Origin: Alteromonas sp. RKMC-009
Lineage (GTDB): Bacteria; Pseudomonadota; Gammaproteobacteria; Enterobacterales; Alteromonadaceae
Assembly (NCBI RefSeq): GCF_003584565.2
Contig: NZ_CP031010.1
Span: 744,001 to 808,000, forward strand
Length of the DNA stretch: 64,000 nt
Direction of reading: 5' to 3'
Shown here: piece after piece, positions 1 to 12,933 of the stretch
How the letters are laid out: the number at the start of each line of letters is the position of its first letter
Position numbering within the stretch: position 1 is the stretch's first letter
Translations under genes and position numbers: made by a program
The notes under the pieces: generated by a model
Databases searched by the model: none
The model's input: only the letters and a program-made list of their open reading frames with translations
What the model was told of the DNA's origin: nothing

Positions 1-420
1 CTGGTCAACAATATCGATTATGTGCAGGCCGACGCCGAAGCATTGCCGTTTCCTGATAACACCTTTGATGTGGTGACCATGGCATTCGGTTTACGTAACG
101 TGACGGAAAAACAGAACGCCCTGAATTCCATTTACCGCGTGTTAAAACCGGGGGGCCGGTTACTGGTGCTTGAGTTTTCTAAGCCCACCACTGAGCAGCT
201 CAGTAAACTGTACGATATGTACTCCTTTCACATTCTTCCTAAAATGGGCCAGCTTGTGGCCAATGATGCAGAAAGCTATCAGTATCTGGCAGAAAGCATC
301 CGCATGCATCCGGATCAGGAGACATTGAAAGGCATGTTTGAGCAAGCAGGTTTCGAACAGTGTGACTATCAGAATCTGACCGGCGGCATTGTGGCGTTAC
401 ACCGGGGATTCAAGTTTTAA
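1..420 (+). CDS. ubiE: UbiE, C-methyltransferase of ubiquinone/menaquinone synthesis (5' end outside window)
   Basis: The reading frame is open from the first base, so this is the C-terminal part (139 residues) of a gene that begins left of the window. It closely follows the end of E. coli UbiE: the [10 protein letters not shown] segment, [32 protein letters not shown] and the terminal HRG-KF. UbiE is a cytoplasmic SAM-dependent enzyme that methylates the benzoquinol ring carbon in ubiquinone synthesis and demethylmenaquinol in menaquinone synthesis. The N-terminal SAM-binding motif I is not in view. Its stop overlaps the ubiJ start (TAATG), so the genes are probably translationally coupled in a ubiE-ubiJ-ubiB operon. 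Confidence 0.97.
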   Translation: MVNNIDYVQADAEALPFPDNTFDVVTMAFGLRNVTEKQNALNSIYRVLKPGGRLLVLEFSKPTTEQLSKLYDMYSFHILPKMGQLVANDAESYQYLAESIRMHPDQETLKGMFEQAGFEQCDYQNLTGGIVALHRGFKF

Positions 421-1064
421 TGCCTGCCATTGCACTGGTTACGGCCGCTGTTGAAACGGCTCTTAACCGCCTGCTGACGCTGGATAAGCATGCTGCAGAA
501 CGTTTAAAGCCTCTGAACGGTCAGCGGCTTACCGTATTCGTTACCGGCACGCCGGTAGCGTTGTCGCTGGTGTTCTCTCATCGCATCGACGTGCTTGGTG
601 AAAACGGTACATTTGATGATGTGGTCGCGCAACTGGATAAGCATACCTGTTGCGTCCGTGCCGGACTGGATGTTTTACCGGAGCTGAAACAAAGCAGCAA
701 AATTACCAGCCTTATTCAGGCCGGCAAATTGTCGGTTGAGGGCGAACTTAGTATTGCCCAGCAGGCCAGTGCTTTGTTTCAGCAACTGAACATCGACTGG
801 GAGGAAATCGCATCAGGGTTCGTGGGTGATGTGCCGGCACATTCAGCGTTTGCGTTATTAACGAAGGCCCGGCAATCTGCCACGCAATTTTTAAACAACG
901 CGAAAGCTGGCCTCAGCAATGCTCTGACCGAAGAGAAAGATATCGCTGTGCCCCGTATAGCGGTTACCTGGTATGCTGATCAGGTCTCGGAACTCAGAGA
1001 CGATGTGGCCCGTTTTGAAGCCCGGCTGTCAAAACTGGAACAAAACCCTCCTTCTAACGGATAA
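420..1064 (+). CDS. ubiJ: UbiJ, SCP2-domain accessory factor of ubiquinone synthesis
   Basis: A 214-residue protein between ubiE and ubiB, the conserved place of ubiJ (formerly yigP). The N-terminal two thirds fit an SCP2-type lipid-binding fold ([20 protein letters not shown], then the [19 protein letters not shown] region near residues 95-115). The end (about residues 185-212) is a charged, probably coiled-coil segment. In E. coli, UbiJ and UbiK help organise the Ubi enzymes and hold hydrophobic intermediates. It is an assembly or lipid-binding factor, not an enzyme. The start codon overlaps the ubiE stop by one base. The role comes from family knowledge and gene order, since the family is poorly conserved in sequence. 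Confidence 0.9.
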   Translation: MPAIALVTAAVETALNRLLTLDKHAAERLKPLNGQRLTVFVTGTPVALSLVFSHRIDVLGENGTFDDVVAQLDKHTCCVRAGLDVLPELKQSSKITSLIQAGKLSVEGELSIAQQASALFQQLNIDWEEIASGFVGDVPAHSAFALLTKARQSATQFLNNAKAGLSNALTEEKDIAVPRIAVTWYADQVSELRDDVARFEARLSKLEQNPPSNG

Positions 1065-1084
1065 AGCCTGAACCGGATTTTTTC

Positions 1085-2725
1085 ATGCGTATTGGTCGTC
1101 TGTATTTCATCAATAAAATTCTGCTGCAACATGGTCTTGATGAGCTAATTCCATCCCGCTGGTTACCCTGGTATGCCCGCCTGGCGCGGAAACTGATTTT
1201 CTGGATCAGCAACGAACATAAAGATAAATCTGCCGGCGAACGGATAACCCTGGCATTGCAGGCGCTGGGGCCGGTTTTTATTAAGTTCGGTCAGATGTTA
1301 TCTACACGGCGGGACTTACTGCCACCGGCAATCGCCAATGAGCTGGCCAGGCTACAGGATAAAGTGGCCCCCTTTTCCAGCGACGCAGCCACAGCTATCG
1401 TGCTCAAAAGTCTGAATATACCTAAGCTGGACCTGGTGTTCAGTCAGTTCGACGAGCAACCTCTTGCATCGGCTTCAATTGCCCAGGTTCATGCCGCGGT
1501 ATTAAAAGAGAACGGTCAGCATGTGGTGGTAAAAGTACTGCGGCCGGGGATCCGCAAAACTATCGATGCAGATATGGAACTGCTCTATACCCTGGCCGGC
1601 GTACTGCAGAAGTGGCTGCCTGATGGCAAGCGCCTGCGTCCGGTGGAGGTTGTTACCGAGTACCAGAAAACCCTTGTGGATGAACTGGATCTGATGCGTG
1701 AGTCGGCGAACGGCATACAGCTGCGCAGAAATTTTGAAGGCTCACAGAGCCTCTACGTTCCTGAGATGTACGGTGATTATTGCCGTCATGACGTGCTTGT
1801 CATGGAGCGTATATATGGTATTCCCATTTCCAATATTGAAGCCCTGCTGGCGCAAAATACCAATATGAAAAAGCTGGCAGAACGTGGTGTTGAAGTGTTT
1901 TTCACCCAGGTGTTCCGTGACAGCTTCTTCCATGCTGACATGCACCCCGGCAACATTTTTGTCTCTGCAGAGCACCCCGAAAATCCGCAATATATTGCCA
2001 TCGATTTTGGCATTGTGGGTACGCTTAACAGAGAAGATAAGCGTTATCTTGCTGAAAACTTTATTGCCTTTTTTAACCGTGATTACCGCAAGGTGGCGCA
2101 ACTTCATGCCGATTCCGGCTGGGTACCTGCTGATACGAATATCGATGAATTTGAAATGGCAATCCGGACGGTGTGCGAGCCTATTTTCCAGAAGCCACTG
2201 GCAGAGATTTCTTTCGGCAACGTTCTGCTTCAGCTGTTTAATACGGCCAGGCGTTTCAATATGGTGGTGCAGCCTCAGCTTGTTTTGCTGCAAAAAACGT
2301 TACTTTATATCGAGGGCTTAGGGCGGCAACTCTATCCGCAACTGGATTTGTGGCAAACAGCAAAACCGTTTCTCGAAAACTGGATGAAAGAACAGATAGG
2401 TGTCCGTGCCATGTTATCCAAGGTAAAAGACAACCTGCCTTTCTGGTCAGAGAAATTGCCGGAGATGCCTGATCTGCTCTATGACAGCTTAAGGCAGGTA
2501 AAAACCATGCCTGTGCAAATAGCCAGAAATCATCAGGAGCTGGCACGTTTGCAACTGGAAACAGCCAAGGCCAATCATTGGGTGGTGGTCGGGTCCACGT
2601 TTATCATTGTGGCGGCCATTCTGCCTGTATATGTTCACCACTGGTCATTCGCTGCACTGAGCGGTGTAGTAGGGCTGGGATGCTGGATTCAGGGCTGGCG
2701 TCACAGTCACCCTAAGTCTTCGTAA
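1085..2725 (+). CDS. ubiB: UbiB, atypical ADCK/ABC1 kinase-like ATPase of ubiquinone synthesis
   Basis: 546 residues, the usual UbiB length. Visible marks are the family signature KFGQMLSTR (the KxGQ motif) near residue 82, the alanine-rich [11 protein letters not shown] loop, the invariant lysine in [19 protein letters not shown] in the catalytic loop and IDFGIVG for metal binding. Two hydrophobic segments near the C terminus (about 495-535) anchor it to the inner membrane. The family has ATPase activity, thought to extract ubiquinone precursors from the membrane. It lies 20 bp after ubiJ in the same operon. The Shine-Dalgarno signal before this start is weak. Confidence 0.97.
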   Translation: MRIGRLYFINKILLQHGLDELIPSRWLPWYARLARKLIFWISNEHKDKSAGERITLALQALGPVFIKFGQMLSTRRDLLPPAIANELARLQDKVAPFSSDAATAIVLKSLNIPKLDLVFSQFDEQPLASASIAQVHAAVLKENGQHVVVKVLRPGIRKTIDADMELLYTLAGVLQKWLPDGKRLRPVEVVTEYQKTLVDELDLMRESANGIQLRRNFEGSQSLYVPEMYGDYCRHDVLVMERIYGIPISNIEALLAQNTNMKKLAERGVEVFFTQVFRDSFFHADMHPGNIFVSAEHPENPQYIAIDFGIVGTLNREDKRYLAENFIAFFNRDYRKVAQLHADSGWVPADTNIDEFEMAIRTVCEPIFQKPLAEISFGNVLLQLFNTARRFNMVVQPQLVLLQKTLLYIEGLGRQLYPQLDLWQTAKPFLENWMKEQIGVRAMLSKVKDNLPFWSEKLPEMPDLLYDSLRQVKTMPVQIARNHQELARLQLETAKANHWVVVGSTFIIVAAILPVYVHHWSFAALSGVVGLGCWIQGWRHSHPKSS

Positions 2726-2785
2726 GTAAGGGAATCTGACACTCCGGTTACGAAATTGTGATAATTTTCTGTTAGCGGTGAATTT

Positions 2786-2816
2786 TTGTATCATTTTTCC
2801 CGCCAACTGTTATAGT
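2786..2816 (+). promoter_or_regulatory. Candidate promoter for the cold-shock gene
   Basis: TTGTAT (2786-2791) and TATAGT (2811-2816) are separated by 19 bp, somewhat longer than ideal. Transcription from here would give a leader of about 190 nt before the cold-shock start codon, as is typical of CspA-type genes. Prediction from sequence only. Confidence 0.4.
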
Positions 2817-2820
2817 GGTT

Positions 2821-2839
2821 TTAGGCTGTTTTAGCCTAA
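2821..2839 (+). other. Stem-loop at the start of the cold-shock leader
   Basis: TTAGGC (2821-2826) pairs perfectly with GCCTAA (2834-2839) around a 7-nt loop. It lies just downstream of the candidate promoter, at or near the predicted 5' end of the transcript, where a cold-box-like or stabilising structure would be expected. Confidence 0.4.
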
Positions 2840-3015
2840 GGTCTTTTTAAGACGAGATTATTTTTGTTTCTACCATGATGTTTTGAACGCTCTGGTTACA
2901 CCTGTAATTGTTGTAAGTTGTTTGTCCATCCCATGTAAGACCCAAATATCCCGTTGCAATGAGGCCACGAGTAAAGCGCCTTTGGCGCAGTTTTATTGAA
3001 AGTTTTGAGGTCTAC

Positions 3016-3225
3016 ATGTCTAAAGTTACAGGCACCGTTAAATGGTTTAACGCAGATAAAGGTTATGGATTCCTGACTCAGGATAGCGGCGACAAAGATG
3101 TATTCGTACATTTCCGTGCTATCGTTTCTGAAGGGTACAAAACCCTGAACGAAGGTCAGCGAGTTGAGTTTGAAGTTGAGCAAGGTCAAAAAGGCCTGCA
3201 AGCTGCCAACGTCAACGCTATCTGA
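3016..3225 (+). CDS. CspA-family cold-shock RNA-binding protein
   Basis: A 69-residue single cold-shock domain, standard length. The nucleic-acid-binding motifs are visible: RNP1-like KGYGFL at residues 15-20 and RNP2 VFVHF at 29-33, with the usual GTVKWFN start. Such proteins bind single-stranded RNA, melt secondary structure and act as RNA chaperones in the cytoplasm. The start at MSKVTG is chosen because GAGG lies 5 nt upstream (3007-3010); an in-frame extension to 2959 has no family similarity. The gene has a long leader with two stem-loops and is closed by a strong terminator. Whether it is cold-induced or constitutive cannot be told from the sequence. Confidence 0.95.
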   Translation: MSKVTGTVKWFNADKGYGFLTQDSGDKDVFVHFRAIVSEGYKTLNEGQRVEFEVEQGQKGLQAANVNAI

Positions 3226-3230
3226 TTTCA

Positions 3231-3260
3231 AAAAAACGGTGACATCTGTCACCGTTTTTT
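3231..3260 (+). terminator. Rho-independent terminator of the cold-shock gene
   Basis: AAAAAACGGTGACA (3231-3244) is followed after two bases by its perfect complement ending in six T (3247-3260). It starts 5 bp after the cold-shock stop codon. Confidence 0.92.
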
Positions 3261-3483
3261 ATTTCCCCCACCATTTATCACCGGCGATTGTCATCGCGTC
3301 TTATTGCAGTTGCAATTTTCTTTCTTTCCGCTTTTATTGAATTGTTACACTTAGTTATTAGCATCACCGGCAAGGTTACATTATGTTACTGTTTGAACCG
3401 TTGTTATTTGCTTTTATTCTGTGTATCACGCTTATGGACAACCGCGTGGTTTAACATACCGGTATTCTTTTCAAGGAGCATTC

Positions 3484-4161
3484 ATGTCGTATCCGTTTAA
3501 GCGACTCTTTCTTTTATTCATTTTAAGCATAACGTTATCCGGAGTTGCGCATGCTCAACAAAATGTAGTGGCTACTTTGCTGGGTAAACCAGTGACAGAG
3601 CGCTCTGTATCGCCCACAGAGAAGCAGCTCAATGCACTGGCTAAAACTATGAATGTGTCCAGAGAAATGGCCGTAGCGCAATTTCAGCAGGCCAGACTCA
3701 CCGAAATCATTGTGGATGGTGTGTTAAAGGATTATGCCGAATCTAAAGGTATCGAACCGGACGCTGAACTGGTGGCACGTTTCGTTGAAGTGTTTAAAGA
3801 CAGTCTGGATACCGCTACCCCTCCGCCAGAACCCGAGACGGAAGAAGATAAAGAGCTGGCATCAGCATTTACTCCGCCACCAAAACGCAGTGTGCAGGAG
3901 ATTGCTTCAGAACAGGTTAAACACTGGCAAGTTGAAAAGGCGATGTTCGAGGAGTTTGGCGGTGCAGTTGTCTTTCGCTCCAACACCCCTCAATATCCGG
4001 TAGGCGCCTACAATAAGCTACTGAAAAAGTACGAGAAAGAAGGAAAGCTGACAATCAATGCAGCAGAATTCTCCGGGGTTTTCTGGCGTAGCTTCGCTCC
4101 CCCTTATACTGCAGAAATTGACCCTCAGTATGTGGATTTCAGCCATCCCTGGTGGTATTGA
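3484..4161 (+). CDS. Exported protein of unknown function, weakly SurA-N-like
   Basis: 225 residues from the ATG preceded by AAGGAG (3473-3478). The start has a clear signal peptide: basic n-region, hydrophobic core LFLLFILSITLSGV and an AHA cleavage site, so the mature protein should be periplasmic. Residues about 35-100 are helical and charged, and resemble the N-terminal helical part of SurA-type chaperones (a V-x-A-x-LLGKPVTE-type start, then repeated amphipathic helices). A proline/glutamate-rich linker (PPPEPETEEDKE) follows, then a C-terminal region ending in aromatic residues (HPWWY). No parvulin domain is present. I do not recognise the family; a chaperone-like role is only a suggestion. 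It stands alone, after the cold-shock gene. Confidence 0.75.
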   Translation: MSYPFKRLFLLFILSITLSGVAHAQQNVVATLLGKPVTERSVSPTEKQLNALAKTMNVSREMAVAQFQQARLTEIIVDGVLKDYAESKGIEPDAELVARFVEVFKDSLDTATPPPEPETEEDKELASAFTPPPKRSVQEIASEQVKHWQVEKAMFEEFGGAVVFRSNTPQYPVGAYNKLLKKYEKEGKLTINAAEFSGVFWRSFAPPYTAEIDPQYVDFSHPWWY

Positions 4162-4217
4162 AATCGTCATCAGATTACAGCACGGTGATTAAATTCCCGT
4201 GCTAAACGCTTTCAGTT

Positions 4218-4382
4218 TTATCCGGCACGTTTGCGGGGAAACAGACCCGTCCAGAAAACGCCTTCTAACACGAAGCCAAGTACAACAAAAAGAAATGCAC
4301 CGGTTTGATGTCCTGCGCTGTATGCAGTAAGTGCTGCTATCAGCAACAAGAAAAGCCCCAGACACCTGAAAATCACTTTCAT
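4218..4382 (-). CDS. Small membrane protein, 54 residues, unknown
   Basis: Two hydrophobic segments (about residues 4-20 and 26-46) joined by a short SAGHQTG turn, then a basic tail (PRKRAG) expected to stay cytoplasmic. The start at MKVIFRC is preferred over one 12 codons upstream because AGGGA lies just before it. There is no enzymatic motif. It follows the MBOAT-like gene on the same strand after 100 bp and could share its transcript. Short two-helix proteins of this kind are common in marine gammaproteobacteria, but I cannot assign a function. Confidence 0.6.
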   Translation of the reverse strand: MKVIFRCLGLFLLLIAALTAYSAGHQTGAFLFVVLGFVLEGVFWTGLFPRKRAG

Positions 4383-4482
4383 TTTATTCCCTGCAACGGT
4401 TAATTGTTGTACTTTCAATATAGCAGAGTGTGACAGGGATCTGTATACCCCGGCATGTTTAATAGTACGGCACTAAGCAGTG

Positions 4483-4932
4483 CTAATTAAGTGCGCCTTC
4501 CATGAGGTACGTAAGACATAAACTGGCAGCAATAACTGACAGGTTTATGGCTGCTCTGAAACTCCGGGTAAAGTGCCTGTAGGTGATATCAAGTTTACTG
4601 CTGGTTATCACGATGAGTCCCATCAGGCCAAACCAGGGGGTGAAAAAGAACACCGCTTTCCATTTGACCAGACTGACGGCTAAATCGTGCAGGGCGCCAC
4701 TAACGAGAAATGTGAACAGGACAGCAATTGAGTCCGGCAGAACGTTGCTGAGGGGTCTCATTACATTGCGGGATAAATAGTAGCTCCAGACCGGATTCCA
4801 GTATTGCCAGAACTGAGGAAAAGAGCCTGCGCCTAAAGAGCGTGAGAGCATATTCCTCATAGAATGACTTGCTCCCAGAGGCACTCCGGTTCGTTTTTTT
4901 ACATATCGGGACAGCGTCAAAGAGCGCTTCAT
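4483..4932 (-). CDS. Compact MBOAT/wax-synthase-like membrane protein
   Basis: 149 residues, mostly membrane-embedded. After a basic N terminus comes FWQYWNPVWSYYL (about residues 40-53), then a hydrophobic stretch ending in FLVSGALHDL (about 75-86) with a histidine in the membrane. Two more hydrophobic segments follow (about 95-110 and 128-145). The FW-x-x-WNP and VSG-x-LHDL pattern is that of the catalytic half of MBOAT or wax-synthase O-acyltransferases, normally 350-500 residues. Here only that core exists, with a plausible start and no sign of a broken upstream part. It may be a stand-alone small family or a pared-down acyltransferase. Activity is unproven. Confidence 0.65.
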   Translation of the reverse strand: MKRSLTLSRYVKKRTGVPLGASHSMRNMLSRSLGAGSFPQFWQYWNPVWSYYLSRNVMRPLSNVLPDSIAVLFTFLVSGALHDLAVSLVKWKAVFFFTPWFGLMGLIVITSSKLDITYRHFTRSFRAAINLSVIAASLCLTYLMEGALN

Positions 4933-5055
4933 ATCAATTTAATATCCCTTAATGCCGGTTTTATGTTTGATTAGACCATTGATTGATAATTAATGCGACA
5001 CGATTTCCCGCAAGTCAGGTTATTGAGTTATAGTCGTTATTTTTGAGCGGGCATT

Positions 5056-5078
5056 AAAAAAGGGCCCGCAGGCCCTTT
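5056..5078 (-). terminator. Terminator downstream of fadA
   Basis: Read leftward, AAAGGGCC (5078-5071), a 4-nt loop and GGCCCTTT (5066-5059) run into six T (6 A at 5056-5061 on the + strand). It lies 23 bp after the fadA stop and ends the fadBA transcript. Confidence 0.9.
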
Positions 5079-5100
5079 CTTCAGAGTAATCTATAAAAGA

Positions 5101-8434
<3,334 letters not shown>

Positions 8435-8762
8435 TCTCGTCTCCTTCGGCAATGGCGAGGATGTCAGAAATGAGGAACCGGAACTGCAAGCCGGTGTCTT
8501 ACTCTGACGTGTTAGGGTGGCTTGATTGTGACAATGCCACGGAAAATTTCAATAAAAATTCAAACAAGTGTTTACATTTTTTTCCTAAATGGCGATTGAG
8601 CGGCAAAAAATCAAGCTCGAATTCACATCACAAGGTTGTATAATGGTAAGGAAATCGGGTGTTCGCCAGCGCTATTTCAAATTTTCGGGTTGTTTTGTTT
8701 TTTACCCCTTATTTTCTGGTAACGCCCCTGTCATTCACTCGTTTTTGGATGGATGGTTTTGA
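8435..8762. other. 328-bp divergent intergenic region between fadB and slt
   Basis: No convincing gene. It holds the fadB ribosome-binding site, a PsrA-like palindrome (8561-8575) and a perfect TATAAT (8639-8644) pointing toward slt, which would give a leader of roughly 110 nt. No good -35 is paired with that box. It is AT-rich, as expected for a regulatory region. Confidence 0.6.
8561..8575. promoter_or_regulatory. PsrA-like fatty-acid-responsive operator candidate
   Basis: CAAAC-AAGT-GTTTA (8561-8574) matches the published PsrA consensus, an inverted repeat of G/C-AAAC and GTTTG with 2-4 bp between, in all but the last base of the right arm. PsrA is a TetR-type repressor of beta-oxidation genes in several gammaproteobacteria. 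The site lies about 127 bp upstream of the fadB start. The assignment rests on one match and position. Confidence 0.45.
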
Positions 8763-10793
8763 ATGCAAGTATCTTCGGCTGCTTCCGTGAAGCGCATTCC
8801 GGTGTCTTTTCTTGTAGCCAGTTTCTGGCTAGGTGTGATGAGTGTTGCAGGTATTGTGCAAGCTCAGCCAACGCCTTCTTCTCCCGAATTAGAGCTAAAG
8901 CGGGCACAGTTTACTGAGCTCGAAAAGCAGCTTGGCCGCGCCAGCCGGAAAAAAGTGGCTGCGCTGGAAGACGATGTTGCCGCATTAAAAGACTATCCTC
9001 TTTATCCTTATCTGTTGCGACAGCAAATCGATCAGCGGATGGATATGGCTCACCGTGAAGACATAGAATCTTTCCTGCTGAATTATCACAACCAGCCTTT
9101 TACCTATGGCTTACGTGGCCGCTGGCTCCGTTACCTGGCTACTCATGGTGAAAAGAAAGCGTTTCTTGCTAATTATCGCGATGGCATGGGGGCTACCATT
9201 ACGTGTCAGTATCTGCAATATCAGCTGGAAGACGCGGGCCAGCCTGAATACTGGTTAGAAAAAGTTGAGCCCATCTGGCTAGCAGGCCGTTCTCAACCGG
9301 ACGAATGTGACCCTGTATTTAAAAAATGGCAGCAGGCCGGCATGATGACCGGTGACATGGTGTTAGGTCGGATTGAGAAAGCAGCGTTAACCGGTAACCC
9401 GAAGCTTATTCCTTACCTGAAGCGAAAACTCCCTGCAAAAGAACAATATCTGGCTGATTTATGGCAGCGCATCCGTACTTCATCATCGCTGGTACTGAAG
9501 AAGTCTCAGTTTCCGCTGAAGAATAAAGAAACAGAGGGAAAAATTCTTGCTTACGGGATGGAAAAGCTTGCCTGGCGGGATGCCGGTGATGCGATCAAAG
9601 CCTGGTACCTCTGGCAGCCGGCAGATGTGTTAACGCATCAGCAGCAACTGGATGTGACCAGGGCAATTGCTCTGAGTCTTGCCATTGACGATAAACCGGA
9701 AGCAGATGAATGGTTAAAGCGGGCTGATGTCAGTGGTGCTGCAGATGACGTAAAACGCTGGCACATGTCTTATCTGTTGCGTCATGAGAAATGGCAGGAC
9801 GTGCTGGACCTAATTGCGGCAGCACCGGAATATGTGCAGCAGGATGAAGCCTATCGCTACTGGCAGGCCCGCAGTCTCGAGGCGATGGGGTTACCGGAGC
9901 AGGCCGGTATCCGTTACCGTGAACTGGCTCAGGAACGGAACTATTACGGTTTTATGGCCAGTGCCAGAGTCAATGAGAAGCCTTCGCTGAAACACATCGC
10001 TACGCCCCGCAGTGACGAAAATATGCAAATGATTGCTGAGCGTCCGGCCGCAAAGCGGGCACAAGAATTTCTCGCTCTTGGCCGCTTAATTGATGCCAGA
10101 CGTGAGTGGCGTTATCTGGTGAACTCACTGGATACTTCGCAAGTGAAGGACGCAGCATTATTGGCCAGCGAGTGGGGTTGGTTCGACCAGGCAATCATCA
10201 GTTTTACTCAAAGCGGCTTTCTGGATGACGTGGAGAAGCGCTTCCCTATGGCCTATGCCGAACAGTTTGATGATGTCGGACGGGCCTACGATATCCAGCC
10301 TGCATTTGCCATGGCAATTGCCCGCCGGGAAAGCTCGTTTATGGTCGATGCTGTGTCTCCTGCCGGTGCCCGTGGCCTGATGCAGTTAATGCCTGATACT
10401 GCGGGATACATTGCCGAAAAAAGAGTATCCACAGATGAATTGTTTGATGCAGGTCAGAATGTTCAGTTTGGTGTGCAGTACCTGCGTTATCTGATGGACA
10501 AAATGGGCGATAATCCGGTACTGGTTTCGGCGTCGTATAATGCCGGGTGGCGGCGGGTTATGGAATGGTTACCTGCCGGCAAAAACGTAGAAACGGATAT
10601 CTGGATCGAAACGATTCCGTATAAAGAAACCCGCAGTTACGTAAAAGCGGTGATGGCATACCGTTATATCTACGAACATCAGCTGGGTGAGTCTTCAGGG
10701 CTGTTTGAGCAACTGGCAAAATCTGCTATTCCGCCGGCTACCGGCCTTTCCTCTCCCGGAGGAAGGGCAGGCGGCACTTACGCACCCAAATAA
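8763..10793 (+). CDS. slt: Soluble lytic murein transglycosylase (Slt70 family)
   Basis: 676 residues. A signal peptide (hydrophobic core FLVASFWLGVMSVAGIV, cleavage near VQAQP) sends it to the periplasm. The long middle region (about 45-480) is the alpha-helical superhelical U and L domain of Slt70. The C-terminal lysozyme-like domain has the catalytic Glu523 in ARRESSF and the following GARGLMQLMP motif. It cleaves the MurNAc-GlcNAc bond of peptidoglycan, forming 1,6-anhydro ends that can be recycled through AmpG (a permease of that family is encoded at 46427-47767). A GC-rich hairpin with a T-rich tail follows the stop. Confidence 0.95.
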   Translation: MQVSSAASVKRIPVSFLVASFWLGVMSVAGIVQAQPTPSSPELELKRAQFTELEKQLGRASRKKVAALEDDVAALKDYPLYPYLLRQQIDQRMDMAHREDIESFLLNYHNQPFTYGLRGRWLRYLATHGEKKAFLANYRDGMGATITCQYLQYQLEDAGQPEYWLEKVEPIWLAGRSQPDECDPVFKKWQQAGMMTGDMVLGRIEKAALTGNPKLIPYLKRKLPAKEQYLADLWQRIRTSSSLVLKKSQFPLKNKETEGKILAYGMEKLAWRDAGDAIKAWYLWQPADVLTHQQQLDVTRAIALSLAIDDKPEADEWLKRADVSGAADDVKRWHMSYLLRHEKWQDVLDLIAAAPEYVQQDEAYRYWQARSLEAMGLPEQAGIRYRELAQERNYYGFMASARVNEKPSLKHIATPRSDENMQMIAERPAAKRAQEFLALGRLIDARREWRYLVNSLDTSQVKDAALLASEWGWFDQAIISFTQSGFLDDVEKRFPMAYAEQFDDVGRAYDIQPAFAMAIARRESSFMVDAVSPAGARGLMQLMPDTAGYIAEKRVSTDELFDAGQNVQFGVQYLRYLMDKMGDNPVLVSASYNAGWRRVMEWLPAGKNVETDIWIETIPYKETRSYVKAVMAYRYIYEHQLGESSGLFEQLAKSAIPPATGLSSPGGRAGGTYAPK

Positions 10794-10795
10794 GG

Positions 10796-10819
10796 CCGGT
10801 GGCATACCGCCGGTCTTTT
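10796..10819 (+). terminator. Terminator after slt
   Basis: CCGGTGG (10796-10802) pairs with CCGCCGG (10807-10813), with one G-T wobble and a CATA loop, followed by TCTTTT. It separates slt from pepQ. Confidence 0.7.
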
Positions 10820-10852
10820 ACATATTAAAACAATTAACGACAGAATAAATGA

Positions 10853-12178
<1,326 letters not shown>

Positions 12179-12190
12179 GGAGCCAGATCT

Positions 12191-12907
12191 GTGATGGATC
12201 ACAACCTGATCAGCGTGATCTTTATTGCGCTGATTGCCGGATTAGCTATGCCAGCCGGAGCGTTACTGGCCAGGAATGACCGCATTCAACCTGAGTGGCT
12301 GGAGCAGGAAATTCGCCACGGCATTATGGCGCTCGGGGCGGGAGCACTACTTTCAGCTGTAGCACTCGTTCTGGTGCCTGAGGGCATCGCTGCGCATACA
12401 CCTCTGACTGCCACTTTGTGTTTTACCGGGGGCGCTCTGGCTTTCATGAGTCTGGATATCTATCTGGCCAGACAGAACACTCCGGCCAGTCAGTTAGCGG
12501 CAATGTTAAGTGATTTTGTACCGGAATCTCTGGCGCTGGGAACGACGGCTGCATCCGGAGGCGGTACACTCTTACTTGGTTTACTGATTGCTATTCAGAA
12601 CCTGCCGGAGGGCTTTAATGCTTACCGCGAAATGACAGGCGGAAATTTAAAGTATCAGAATAAACTGATTTGGAAGTTTGCTGCAATGGCGTTGCTTGGG
12701 CCGGTGATGGCTGTCGCCGGCTTTTACTGGCTGGCTGATTATCCCATGGTTATTGGTGGCATAATGTTGTTCGCCGCCGGAGGGATCCTTTATTCTGTCT
12801 TTCAGGATATGGCACCGCAAATTTACGTGGAAAAACAATGGCTGCCACCCATGGGCGCGATTGCCGGTTTCTTGATGGGTATGATCGGATTTATGATTGA
12901 GAATTAG
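12191..12907 (+). CDS. ZIP-family-like metal transporter with altered ligand motifs
   Basis: 238 residues with about eight hydrophobic segments and the ZIP-type VPEG element (residues 62-65). In canonical ZIP proteins helices 4 and 5 carry HNxPEG and H-x-x-PEG. Here the matching places read SDFVPES (107-113) and IQNLPEGF (135-142), so both histidines are replaced. It is therefore a ZIP relative, but its substrate cannot be assumed to be zinc. GTG at 12191 lies 8 nt after AAGGAG; an ATG one codon on is equally possible. It starts 12 bp after pepQ, so co-transcription is likely. Confidence 0.8.
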   Translation: MMDHNLISVIFIALIAGLAMPAGALLARNDRIQPEWLEQEIRHGIMALGAGALLSAVALVLVPEGIAAHTPLTATLCFTGGALAFMSLDIYLARQNTPASQLAAMLSDFVPESLALGTTAASGGGTLLLGLLIAIQNLPEGFNAYREMTGGNLKYQNKLIWKFAAMALLGPVMAVAGFYWLADYPMVIGGIMLFAAGGILYSVFQDMAPQIYVEKQWLPPMGAIAGFLMGMIGFMIEN

Positions 12908-12925
12908 GCCCGCAACAGCGGGCCT
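12906..12925. terminator. Hairpin between convergent ZIP-like gene and ispB
   Basis: AGGCCCGC (12906-12913) and GCGGGCCT (12918-12925) form a perfect 8-bp stem with an AACA loop, starting inside the stop codon of the ZIP-like gene. There is no T-run on either side, so it may act with Rho or only as a 3'-end-stabilising structure for both transcripts. Confidence 0.55.
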
Positions 12926-12933
12926 GAGAACTC

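Noticed and set aside
3288..3500. 70-codon reading frame on the + strand with hydrophobic residues
   Set aside because: It overlaps the ribosome-binding site and start of the exported protein at 3484, has no ribosome-binding site of its own and looks accidental.
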